In this document: one piece after another, positions 32,947 to 43,860 of the stretch
Numbering within the stretch: the stretch's first letter is position 1
Layout of the letters: each line of letters starts with the position of its first letter
Origin: Asterella californica
Taxonomy: Eukaryota > Streptophyta > Marchantiopsida > Marchantiales > Aytoniaceae
Direction of reading: 5' to 3'
Assembly: GCA_036924285.1 (NCBI GenBank)
Contig: JAYKYS010000016.1
Location: forward strand, 310,001-374,000
DNA length: 64,000 nucleotides
Translations under genes and position numbers: made by a program
Notes under the pieces: generated by a model
Database searches by the model: none
What the model saw: the letters and a program-made list of their open reading frames with translations, nothing else
What the model was told of the DNA's origin: nothing

Positions 32947-33545
32947 TCAACTTGGATAGTTGGGGCTATCCTTGCTGAGCAACGTTTCTTGAAAAACTCA
33001 GGTGAGAACAAGTATCTTGTTAATTTTTAAGGTCCAAAAACTAAAACTTATCACTTTTAGTTTAGTGTTAATAATGTTTTGAGAGAAACAAATTGTGCAT
33101 TCATTTGAAGCATTTGAAGCATTTGAAGCTCCAATGAACACTTGGAGAGCACACCGTGACATTTTGAGTTGAAACTTTCTAGAAGGTTGCCTTCTTTGTA
33201 AGTTGTGTATGGCACTCTTCAGTTTGAGAATTGGATAGCACGTCATAAGAGAAAAATATGTTGTGGTGAAATAAAGTGTATTTGTTGAAGCATGCGTTTC
33301 ACCAAGAATATATGTTTCTAAACTTTGTAGACAGCTGTCACATACTATATAAATTATGTAATTCAAGAATTCAAATCCAAAGCTCATATTCTATTATTCA
33401 ACTATTGTTTTAAATATATATGTAATATTTAATTTATAATTGTATAACTAAATATCAATGGTGGCTTTTTAAAGATTTCATATCCCCAAGGCATGTGACA
33501 AAATGGAGCAACATCCATTTTGGAGCAGTTTGACGGTTGAAGAAA
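32947..33545 (+). repeat. Direct repeat, copy 2, with 9-bp triplication
   Basis: Diverged partner of 31492-32040. It contains CATTTGAAG three times in tandem at 33102-33128 where copy 1 has a single unit, so this copy expanded after duplication. Its right end lies within about 30 bases of a gypsy integrase remnant. Confidence 0.85.
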
Positions 33546-33574
33546 AAATCACGTTTCGAAGACTCCTAGGTTGT

Positions 33575-33760
33575 GTCCTAAGAGATTGAATGGTTGTTTA
33601 CAACGGAAGTCTTGAAAACCAATACAACACTATGAAGAAGTTTGCAAGAAGGTGGTTTGGACCTTATATCATGACCCATGTGCGTGGTTAACGTAACCTA
33701 CTCATTGTGAGAGTTAGATGAGATACTTTGAAGATTCCTTATAGGAGCATATAGTTTCGC
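33575..33760 (+). pseudogene. Gypsy integrase C-terminal remnant
   Basis: Plus-strand translation YNGSLENQYNTMKKFARRWF then GPYIMTHVRG, and after a one-base shift NVTYSL-stop-ELDE. It matches the integrase tail at 63937-63600 (STLENQHSTIRKFSRRWFGP, YLVFDVHQNATYSLQELDGT). This is the substrate-tethering tail of the same gypsy family as elements E, I and J. Only about 60 residues survive. Confidence 0.8.
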
Positions 33761-36700
33761 ACCACTAAGGCCGTTAGATTCAGCATGACTTAAGATTTTC
33801 AACGGTCGCTTCAAATTAAGAATTAGAGAGCAAAACGAATTTGGTGGAAATTAGTTGAAAAGTTGTTGAGATTCTAAAGTTTTGGAGTTTTTGGTGTTAG
33901 AAACTTTCACTTCATGATACTCCTTTACATAGCAATACAGATAACAGTTTTAGGTCTGTTGGATGTAGCTCCACTTAGGATTCTTGACATTATGTTTAGA
34001 TGGACAATCCCAGAGAAAAGTTTTGACAGTCTTTTCTTGCTAACATGTGTACTTAAGGCATTTTATGATTAACAAGACTCATTTTATATGACTAAACAAG
34101 AACTCTTTAAGATCTCTCCTGCATTCACTTTCAGCGATCAATCAACTAAAATGAGATTTATAGTTTTGGAGGAAACATGTGTTCTGGTGATGAATGTTTA
34201 TCCTTACGTGTTTTTTGTATGGAAACCATCATATGAATTGTTATCATATCGCATGAATCTTTTGCAATGACTACATGAACTATTCATTGAAATTCATCAC
34301 CGACATCAAAAAACTTGGATGTAAAACTTCGCTCGAACTTTTGACATTCATATTGGATAACAATGAGCGTACGTTTTGTGACCAATACATTGTTCAACAA
34401 CAAACCCGGATCACTATTGCTGCAGCACAAGAATGTATCACTTGAGAAAAAATAATTTAGAAGGAAGATAAGGATAGAACTTGGATCAAAACAAATTGTA
34501 TTTTACTTGAAAATTCCAAAGAGCAAAGAAAAGATTTTGACATAGAACTGAATATGTCGTTGTGATAATTGTTTGTTTCAATTCCGTCAAAGCTAAAAGT
34601 CTTGTGCTTTCTCTGAAATACACTCTCTTCATGACAACAAGATGTGCTGCTCTAAAGAGACAAGCTAGACTGCGAGCATTGAAAATAAAGACGTATAGAT
34701 ATTGTTTGACCCTTATCAACTACACTCATGGACAAATGCGAAAATAGATTATGTTGGGTTTTGCCTCGACTGTATCTACGATATATCTAAGGGTGAGATG
34801 AAAAAACGAATTATGTTTGATATTTACCTTCGTTGATATAAAGTCTAGACACTGATTAGAGGAAAAGCCAGGTGAGTATGAACCAGGTTACATATATACG
34901 AAAGGGTTCTAGGGTGCAAAAGAGTAGACTATGTAGAAAATGACTACTAGAGCCATACGGCACTGGATTATGTTAGAGGCTGGACATCTTGCAAAAAGAG
35001 GAGTATGATGGTCCTAATGTAAACCGCATGTAGGGCGGTTTACACTGTCTTAAACGTCCAAATATCTAAAATGTTTAAATGTGTAAAGTGTCTTACATTG
35101 TATTTAGTAAAGAAATTGATTGTCTATACAACAGTGTTGGAAGATTTTGTTGGGCAGGTCCTCGACCATGTCGTAGAGGTGGAGGTTTACCTAGCTGTAA
35201 GTCGATTAAGTTGGTCTGACTTCAGTTGTCACGATGGGCGTCTAATCTAGCCTCCTCCTTTAGATGTAAATATCTGACCCTAAGTTCCAATGGTTTCCAG
35301 ATTGTAAACATTGAAAAGCGACATGAGATTCTGTAACGATGTGCGTCTAATCTGGTTTCCTTTAGATGCAAGTATCTGACCCGAAGTTGCAGTAATTTCC
35401 AGATTTCAAACATCCAAAAGCGACACGAGATTAGTTCTTACGATTCAATGGTACTAGCTACCCAAGAGAGAGATCTGGAGATCCTTTGCTGCTAAACCAT
35501 TACGGGCCAATCGAGGTGACAAATGTATTGTATCGATGCTCTGGAGTTTCTAGCAGTTTCTTGTTTGTTTAAGGTTGAGGTAAAGTCCAGGCGAGTGTAA
35601 AGAACGTAACTGGTATAGCCGACGAACGAGCTCACGCTCTGAAGAGAAGGACACAAAAAAGAAAACCTTTTGAAAGTACAAGTTTACACCGCAAGGAAGG
35701 AAGCTATGAGCGCTGTATGATTTGGGGAAAAACTGCAATCAGAATATACGAGCTGAAGGAGACGAATGGCATAACGACTACTCGTTCTATGTAACAGCGA
35801 AAAGTGAGAACACGATGACGAATACAAGTTCTACTTAAGCGAAGAGGAAATAATATCGAGAGACAATTTTAGCGAATTGTACTAAAATACTAAACGATAA
35901 AATTATTAGCTCCCCACTAGAGTGGCAATCAGCCAGGAATTGAACACAAAGTACACGAGGCATCGTGACAACAGCTTCGACGAGGTTTCCCATGAGGGTT
36001 CCACGAACCATCGAACCCCTCTGTTCATTCGCGAACCGGTTCGTCAAGGAAATCAAAAATCAAGAACGAACACGGATTTACAACGCAAGAGCTCAATAAG
36101 ATAATAAACTCTTTTATCCACCCTTGTCAGGCAACAAATTACACCAAATTCATATACAAGAGGTCTTTGTATATACTCTCCGTTCCACCGTATGTATTCT
36201 CACTCGGGCATTGTACTCTAATACGAGCTACTATAATAAGCCCTCAACTCACCCACAAAAGACGAGAACCGCTCTAGCTTTCAAACCCCCCTCTGGAGGA
36301 CGATGATGTCATCAGTAGAGGTAGAAACTGAAATCAATGTCAAATTACGATTGACCTGACGCAAACAACACTTAATGTCCGCTTCTAAAGATAACCACTA
36401 ACCAGAACTACTGGGTCAAATCAGCTAATCATTAATCAGGCTGCTGGTGCTACCTAAACCGGGCAGACTATCTTGAGATACTGCGCTAGTATATCATATT
36501 TCTTTGCAGGCAGTGCGGCACCATCTTATTCGCCGAGCCAAAGCAGAATCCATTCTTCACGCAGAGTACGAACACGGTGAGTGTAACTTGTTAAATTTAC
36601 AAGTTAGTCAAAACAAAGCATTATGGGTAAGCTCCGCCAGACGAGAACTCATAGCGCAACGTGCAGGTAATCTCAGCTGACAACATATGCAAATCTGCAT

Positions 36701-37517
36701 ACGCTCAGTGAAAGAGTCAACAGAAAAGCGCTCAAGCGAAGTGAGCTCAATTCCAAGTTCATGGTGTAGAAGGACGCCACCACGAAAGAACCATTAATGG
36801 CAGTCAGTAAACTGGGACTCAATAGTCACCAGTTGAGATGCATCAAGTTTGACGGATGCCAAACTTGTGGCAAAGAAGTGTAACAATTTGCGTTACACCA
36901 AGGGGTCAGGTAATGCATGCCCCTCAAGGTGAGGCAGTGTAAATTGCTGCTGTGAGCAGGATTTTGTACAACAATGCACAGTTCTGGCCTGCTAAACCTC
37001 CTGCTCAGACTTCACCATACGTTCTTGGAGGGACGAGGGGTACGTGGCACAGGCAGATTAGTACCATCAGGCAGCAGTATCGAACTTCAGCCAGATGTGT
37101 TGCTTAAACCCGTTAGTTGTGTCAGACAGCAGACAAGTCATGCGCGGAGGACCTCGCTATCACTGACCATAAAAATCAGTGGCCAGGACTCGCGACCGGG
37201 AAGTAACTGTCAGCGGCCAACATGTCAGCAGAGCCAGAGAGAGCTATGTCCAGAACACAGTTGATGCAGTATCGCTTAACTTGCCTCTCGGATTCCTCGA
37301 GCCCATCATCTCAATGATATTCACAATGAGTGACAGTCCGATGTCGCAACTGAAACATTCCAACGGAGACAGTCAACATCTTTACCAAATAAGCCCTAGA
37401 ATGCTAAGCTAGGGGCCACATAGCTACACGAATTTAGACCTAATTTAGAACTTTCAAACGATTACACAGGGAAAAGAGCCCTCTCAGAACAATAAACAGG
37501 ACGGAGAAGCACACCTC
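33761..37517. other. Intergenic stretch, mostly featureless
   Basis: A frame at 34280-34440 (KKLGCKTSLELLTFILDNNE) has coding-like composition but no recognisable family. A tandem duplication lies at 35232-35440. Two small adjacent inverted repeats occur at 36844-36867 and 36878-36898. The last 500 bases before 37518 would include the importin-alpha 3' untranslated region; I saw no clear minus-strand AATAAA there. Confidence 0.4.
35232..35440. repeat. Tandem duplication, 105-bp unit, two copies
   Basis: Units 35232-35336 and 35337-35440 share GCGTCTAATCT, TTTAGATG, AGTATCTGACCC, TTTCCAGATT and AAAAGCGAC. The copies are diverged. No coding role seen. Confidence 0.85.
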
Positions 37518-40500
37518 TTAACCGAAGTTGAAGCCTCCAGATGGGACCGAAGGTGGATTCCCACCAAATTGGAATCCAGGCTGATTTTGATCTCCCGACG
37601 AGATCAAAGTTTGCTCTTCGTCATCTTCAAGCCAATAAGCCTCAAGGATTTTCACTGCCTTCTCGTAGATTTCGTTATTATCGTGAGTCTGCAAGTTCTC
37701 TATCTTTTCGAGACCCTCGGCCTCGTCAATGTATCGAGCGTATAAGTTGATCCCTCCTGTTGTACCCAAGTCCTTCTCTGCTTCGCCAACTTTAAGAATA
37801 TTTTCGAGACCTTCGAGAGACACGGTCACAATGCGGGCATCCGGGCAGGTCAGAAGGTCACAGAGAGGTTTAATACAACCCTGGTTCACAAGATATCTGC
37901 ACAGCGAAGACGTCAGTGTTAGATGCAAGAAATATGCTTGCCTCTCTGGATACGAGAACCAACATTTGATGAACTGAGAGACGTACTTTATTTGATCGTG
38001 AGTACCACCAGAGGTAGCGTTTGAGATGGCCCAGGCAGCTTCTTTCTTGATATCAAATTCTGCAGTCGCGAGCAACTGCACCAAAGGAGGGATGATATTT
38101 GCGTCGATAACAGCTTGGATTTGATCCTTGTTGCCGGCTGTAATATTTGAGATGGTCCAGCAAGCTTCTTTCTTGATGCTTTTCTTGTGCGTGTGTGTAA
38201 GAAGAGTGAGCAAGCAGGGAAGCGCCTGGTTGTTGATAATAAACTGCATCAAGAGAAGGACCAACCGGTAAGATGAGCAAAACCGCGTGGGTGAAGCTGT
38301 CTGCGCAGATGCACGTAACACCGAGCAAGTCGTCATGATCCAGGTTCATGTACCTGAGTCTGCAAGTCATCACCGGTGACGATATTGCCAACAGTGCGCA
38401 GAGCGGGGATGAGAACTGATGGAGAAGGATGCCTGCCGAGGACCCCAAGGGTTAGTCTTACACCCCTTATGATACTAATCGATGAGTGAGTGGGAAATGT
38501 TTTGCACGTAGAACTTTCCCCATCTTAACCATCTAAGAAAATTAGTTGAACTTACAATAAAAGCTCGACAAGTCGGCGGCAAACCCCGGCTTCGATCACG
38601 GCCTGGATCTTGTCATTGGTACCATCCGAGAGATACGACAGGGCCCAACAAGCATCCGTGAGAACTTCCTCGTCCTGAGAATGGATCAGCTTCTGTAGTG
38701 CGGGTAGTGCAGGCTTGGACTGGATATAATTACACAACGGATGAGAATCGTTAGCCAGACACTAATACTCAAGTCATAGTTCCCTCTTCCATTTGATAGC
38801 AGAATGCTTGATTTCACTGACATCAAACTAACTCAGCCCTGAGTGTGATGAGCCCTGGGAATGATAGTAAACGGCATTAGAATTTGGAGATCCAAATAAG
38901 TGAGAAGAGTGAACCTGCTCGAACAGGGGTTGAGGTTTTCCACGGCAGAAGTTTGAGAGTGTCCACGTGGCGTTCCTCAGCATAGACAGTTTGGCGGTGT
39001 CTGTGAGTTGGTTGAGGAGAGGCATAAGCGCACCGTGACTCAACACCAAATCTCTGCACTGGGGCGAATCCCCTGCGACATTTCCGAGAGCCCATACAGC
39101 CTGCAAATAGGGTCTCTTGCAAGTTAGAGACGGATAGAGAGATGACCATATGTCCGCTTCGTTTGAGTACAAATGCACGTATATACTGCATTTCCACCTT
39201 GAGCATATGTGACAGATAGATCATCACCTGCTCGCGGACATCATCACTAGGGGAGCTCAATAGCTGCACGAAAATGGGCACCGCACCGTGGTCAATAACC
39301 ACCCTGGTATGCTCAGATGTTCCAGAGGCGATGTTCGTCAAAGCCCATGCGGCCTCGAACTGCATTCAACAAGAAAGTAAAGTCAGAACTGATGAAATCA
39401 GTCAGGCTCGAATGAAACCGGTTAGAAGATCATACACAACCACGGATAGAAGTCCTCTCACACCCGACTTCCCTCTCTAGTTGGGATAAGATCTTAACTC
39501 CGTCTACGTCGGATTTTCTGTCCTTAGAATCGCACAGAGTTTAGGGCATATGGGCCTAAACCCTGTGAACGATGTGAAATCTTTACGAACATTTGAGTTT
39601 TTTACAGACAGCCAGTGAGCACCAGTGATTGTTTCGATACACGTCAATGCGTGTTCCCTGCTACGGTGTACGTCTTCTCTCGAGGTAACTTCGCTTACCA
39701 CATCCCCTATTCCAACCCTGAGAGTAAACTTCGGAGTAATACCACATGCATGATCGCATCGCTTTCACTCTTAGGACGTACGTACTATTTTACGTTGTTT
39801 AGACTTCCCAAGATGCATCATTCCAACCTAAGAGAATGTCCTGAAGTAATACTACAGGCATGATAGCATGGAGGACTAACACTTTTTGCGTCGAATTAGG
39901 AGAGGTCGTTGTGCAGCAATATCTATTGCGACATTTCCTGGTTCGTCTATTCTACACATCAACGACCGCCTTTGAAGCGATTCTATTGTCCCAAGGCCAG
40001 CGTTCTCGGTTCTCACCGTGTTAGGGTCCAACCACGGGGAACAGATCTGTACCTTTACATACATAGTACCACTAAAACGCGACAGGCAATGTGTCACCCT
40101 CAACACCACGGTTTCACATCTTCAAAAGCTGAAACTCTCGAATTTCTCACTGATGCCTTCCCCAAGAAACGCGAAAAACAGGAGAGGATGAGGTAGATAC
40201 TACACAGGAGAGGTATATACTATGGCAATGTTATGGACATACCTGAAGTTGGGGGAAGTCGCCTCTCACAAGAAACTCCACGAAGCGAGGCACCACACCT
40301 GCAGCGATAACCTCTTCGATAGGAGGGCTTCGTTCTGCGAAATACCCCGTGTTGTGGTTCGGGTTAAATTTAGGTCAACGAGTATGAGGACGTGTTCTAC
40401 TGCAAACGCCATAAGCCTCGCACTACCGGTACAGCTCTCAAATCTACCATAATGAAAAAACAGGAATACATGTGACTGAGAGATAGCTCAAGAGGCCCGA

Positions 40501-41341
40501 ACCATGCTAAATTTACCTATTGACAATAGTTTCCGGAAGTGTGTCGTCGCCTCTAGCTGTGAAGCTGGATCGTCGGACCAAACTCCCGCTACCATTGCTG
40601 GCAAACTCTCCAGCTGCTACAAGATCGAGCAGGACAGGTACGTTTAAAGGGATAGATCGTCTCCAAATCCACCAAATATGCACACGTGTAGGGTGCAGAT
40701 GGCCCATATTCACTTAGAATGCCGTCACTACGTTCTAATATTCTAGTAATGAAAACATCTGTTGACGTTATACGCACGCCCAGAACCGAAGTCCATTAGT
40801 CTGTCTTTCCCCATATGAATTTGCACCGGCTGACACAGTACACGTTCAATGGATCCTTCCAGCCCTGTAAGACACGCGGAACTACATACACTTCCTTCAT
40901 ACCTCAAGCGAGGTACCCCTCGCCTGCCCAACCTGTCCGCTTTCACTACTTGCAAGGGATAGAAGACACCGTTGAGAATAGCAGAGATGCATCCCACATG
41001 ACGATGAAAAATCGCACAAGACCAGGTCCACACGACCTTGCACCTCCAGCGTCTGATCAGCATCATAACCGCTATCACTAGACCGGTTCAAGCGGGGTAG
41101 TCCTAAACATCAACCCTTATAGATGGCATACCTTCTTCTCCGTAGCAGTAGAATGAACGCTCGAAGTGAACTGCTGCGGCTGCATACCCTCTCTTCTCTT
41201 CTTCAGAAGACTTTCTTCTCTCTTGTTCTTCCGGATCTCGACCATATTGTCCTCCCTCTTCCTGCGGGCCTCATCGGCATCGACTGCTAGCTTGTAACTC
41301 TTCTTCCGGACCTCGGTCCGGGCATGCGGTCGGAGAGACAT
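37518..41341 (-). CDS. IMPA: Importin alpha (nuclear import receptor adaptor), intact nine-exon gene
   Basis: Exons (minus): 41132-41341, 40517-40613, 40243-40334, 39228-39359, 38915-39100, 38556-38719, 38354-38432, 37987-38243, 37518-37896. All eight introns are GT-AG (90-883 bases) and phases join with no stop, giving 531 codons, the normal family size. Residues 1-70 are the importin-beta-binding domain ([17 protein letters not shown], basic block [19 protein letters not shown]). Ten armadillo repeats follow, with the nuclear-localisation-signal-binding Trp/Asn ladder visible: [72 protein letters not shown]. The acidic C-terminus (YWLEDDEEQ) is the CAS export-factor contact, ending GGFNFG. 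It binds nuclear localisation signals in the cytoplasm and docks cargo on importin beta. The start context ACCATGTC is favourable. It is the only gene in the window that reads as functional. Confidence 0.95.
39709..39870. repeat. 50-bp direct repeat within intron 3 of importin alpha
   Basis: ATTCCAACCCTGAGAG...CATGATCGCAT at 39709-39758 and ATTCCAACCTAAGAGA...CATGATAGCAT at 39820-39869. Two diverged copies about 111 bases apart in the longest intron (883 bases). No sign of a separate gene. Confidence 0.75.
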
Positions 41342-42480
41342 GGTGACAAGTTTACGTTCTACGAGCTATCTACGATCACAGCACCAGGGCCGGGAAAAAC
41401 CGTGCACGACCTGCCTGCAAAAGCAACCAACGAAAACACCAGCTCAGAAAGAAGCTACCTTCATATCGCACCGAAGCATGAAAGGCGATCGAACCACAAT
41501 CCCAGGTCAGGCAGCACCAGCTGTATCACAAACCTGGCAGACTAAACCCGAATCGATGTTGGTCTAAGGTAGATCTGCTGGTGGATGAGACGCTGAAACA
41601 AGAGGAGGTTTGAAGAAGCGCTTCCCTGAGCAAAGGAGCACCACGGCAAAAAACGATCCCGCCCAGAAGGTGGTGCTGGAGAAGGACGAGGGCTACAAGA
41701 AGAGATAAGAGATCGAGACGACCGAACGAGGGATTCAAAGTGAGCGACAGAAAATATCGATTGATAACTGAAGGAAAGTGGGTAGGCAGGAATCAGCAGG
41801 ATCCAGAAGAAAAAGGAAGGCAGGCAGCGGCAGCAGGAAGGAGAGAGTTGGGGGAAGGGCTCTCTCGCGCTCTCTCTCTCTAAGCCCTCTGTCTTTCCTC
41901 TCTTTCTGTGAGGCTCCTGCTGAGCCTGAGACGCTCGAGGGACGAAGGAGGGAAGCGAGGCAGGCGGGAGCAGTAGGCCAGCTTCTGCCGTCGATCTCTC
42001 TCCACACCTTTCTTACCGTGGATCGCCCGCACCCTTTGCCTCCTGGCGCTACTGGCAGAACCTAACCGGTTTCTCCGGTTCTCGGGACAAAAACTTTCCC
42101 TCTTTATTTGCTTCCCTGTATCCCAGCCCATCGTGACCATCGACCTGTCGCATCGACGGTCCAGACCGCTGCCCGTCCTGCCCTGACTTGAACCATTCTC
42201 AGAAGTGGCGTAGCTGTAGCAAGCTAGTTCTCTGGAGAGAGAACGCACATGGCAGCCACAGCGTCATTACTTCTCCGTGACACAAAATTCAAATTTATTC
42301 AACCTTGCTAAGTTTACATGGTTCCTTCCGTGTTGAAGCGGTATTTGTTCCCACTCTTTCCCTTCACCCGGTTGGACTAGACCAGTTGAACAAATAACCT
42401 CGTTGCGATGTGGACTCGAATACTGTACATCTGTACATACATACAGTCGTTTGAATGATGCTTGCCCTATTTAAACGCGT
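41342..42480 (-). promoter_or_regulatory. Importin-alpha upstream region with GA-rich leader
   Basis: On the gene's strand, GA-rich runs (AGAGAGAGAGAGCGCGAGAG, complement of 41862-41881) lie about 530 bases before the ATG, as often found in plant housekeeping 5' untranslated regions. A TTTAAATA box occurs on the minus strand near 42468-42475. Neither the transcription start nor a leader intron can be fixed from sequence alone. Confidence 0.4.
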
Positions 42481-43314
42481 TGGTGAGTGAGTTCCTTAGG
42501 TTTAGGTATCCAGGCATGTGCCCAATATGAAGGAATCAGTCTCACTAGATGAGACGTTTATTCTAGGCCATTCCTGCTTGGCAATCAATTCATTTGAGCT
42601 GGATCATGTGCAAAATTAAGTACTACTGGACTGTTGTAGATATATCTCGCAAAAGTGATGCAACCGTGCATATAATGATAATAATATGACAAGAAACGTT
42701 AAGTATTAAATTAAAGTCATTATGAATCAGTGTATAAACAGTTTCAGATTCTTGGACTTGTACTTTTGGCAGCACGGCTGTGTACTCATGTTTTATGATT
42801 TATATTCTGGTCTGTTAATGTTTCCAGGTATTGGCTAATAGTTAATATTTTTTATTTTTATTTTTATTTTTATCCACTTAATATATAAATTTTTTAACAT
42901 CTATAAGTTTTCTTATATCATTGAAAGACCAAAAGCTCCCCAGAAGTTTATCCGAGTATGCATATCAGTTATATGTGATGGTTATACCTGTCCGGGTGCT
43001 AAATGAATAAGGCCATAACCGCACTAAGCATTATCTCTTGAGAGAACTCTCATTATTATCAAAGCCAGAGAAGTGCAAGCCCAGAAACTGCTAATCGAAA
43101 AGTAATGAATGAGTTCACAACGAATTTTCATCTAGCTGTGGAGAGGATCGGACGATCTAAAGACAATGCGGTGATTCTCTTATTATCAATCCTCAAATCC
43201 AAACATGCGGGAGTGAAAAATAGTCCACGATAAGCATGATGTGATTACAAGTTATATTTTCTTTTATAAATGCAATGATACAAGGCACAAGTGTTTCTCA
43301 TCTTTGAGGAAAAA
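42481..43314. other. AT-rich intergenic DNA
   Basis: No gene, RNA or transposon signature recognised. Simple (TTTTA)n-type sequence lies at 42847-42870. Confidence 0.4.
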
Positions 43315-43860
43315 AAATCCAAGGTGTAAACTAGAACGGGAAACAAGATCATATTCCACCAAGTATTAGCACACAATATCAATATCATTAACAGAAAAAA
43401 ATTCCAAATGGTTAGTGAGGTGATAGAGAACTTTGAAGAAATCTTAGGAGCAAGACTCAACCTAGCCAAATCATTCATTGTGTTGCTCTGGAGGAGTAGA
43501 CTTACATAGTGGTGGTGGCAACAAGAAGTTAGAAAGCGAGAGAAAAAAAGAAAATTCACATACTTACGGATCTCTATGTTAACATTCGTTAATGAAGCTA
43601 AGATAGTTAAGTTCGTCGTGAGCAAGATGATGACAAAAATAAAGCACTGGTCAAATCATTGTTCGTCCAACTTCATCTTTGTATAATTGATGATTGTGAG
43701 CTGAAGTAACGACGAACTGAGCAGACCAGAAAAACTCTCTCAATACTTCTTCTAAGGTTTAGAACGATAGAGGAAATCAAAAATAGCACTCATCGCTTGG
43801 AAAACCTCACTTGCACAAGACTGGAATGAGGCTTAGGTTGTACCTTGTTTCTAATTAATA
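43315..43860 (+). pseudogene. LINE reverse transcriptase remnant
   Basis: Plus-strand translation around 43345-43500: KIIFHQVLAHNINIINRKKF, then QMVSEVIENFEEILGARLNL, then AKSFIVLL. The last part matches the non-LTR RT block (F...SGarLNl.KS). The preceding LAHN stands where the catalytic xADD is expected, so both aspartates are lost. The segment KIALIAWKTSLAQDW near 43780 resembles the later AWK...P block of plant L1 elements. Several stops. An old, dead L1-like copy. Confidence 0.5.

Noticed and set aside
36844..36898. Two adjacent small hairpins as a terminator
   Set aside because: Arms of 7-8 bases only, and hairpin terminators are not how polymerase II genes end.
37300..37517. Polyadenylation signal for importin alpha
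   Set aside because: No minus-strand AATAAA close to the stop; AATAAA at about 37490 is on the wrong strand.
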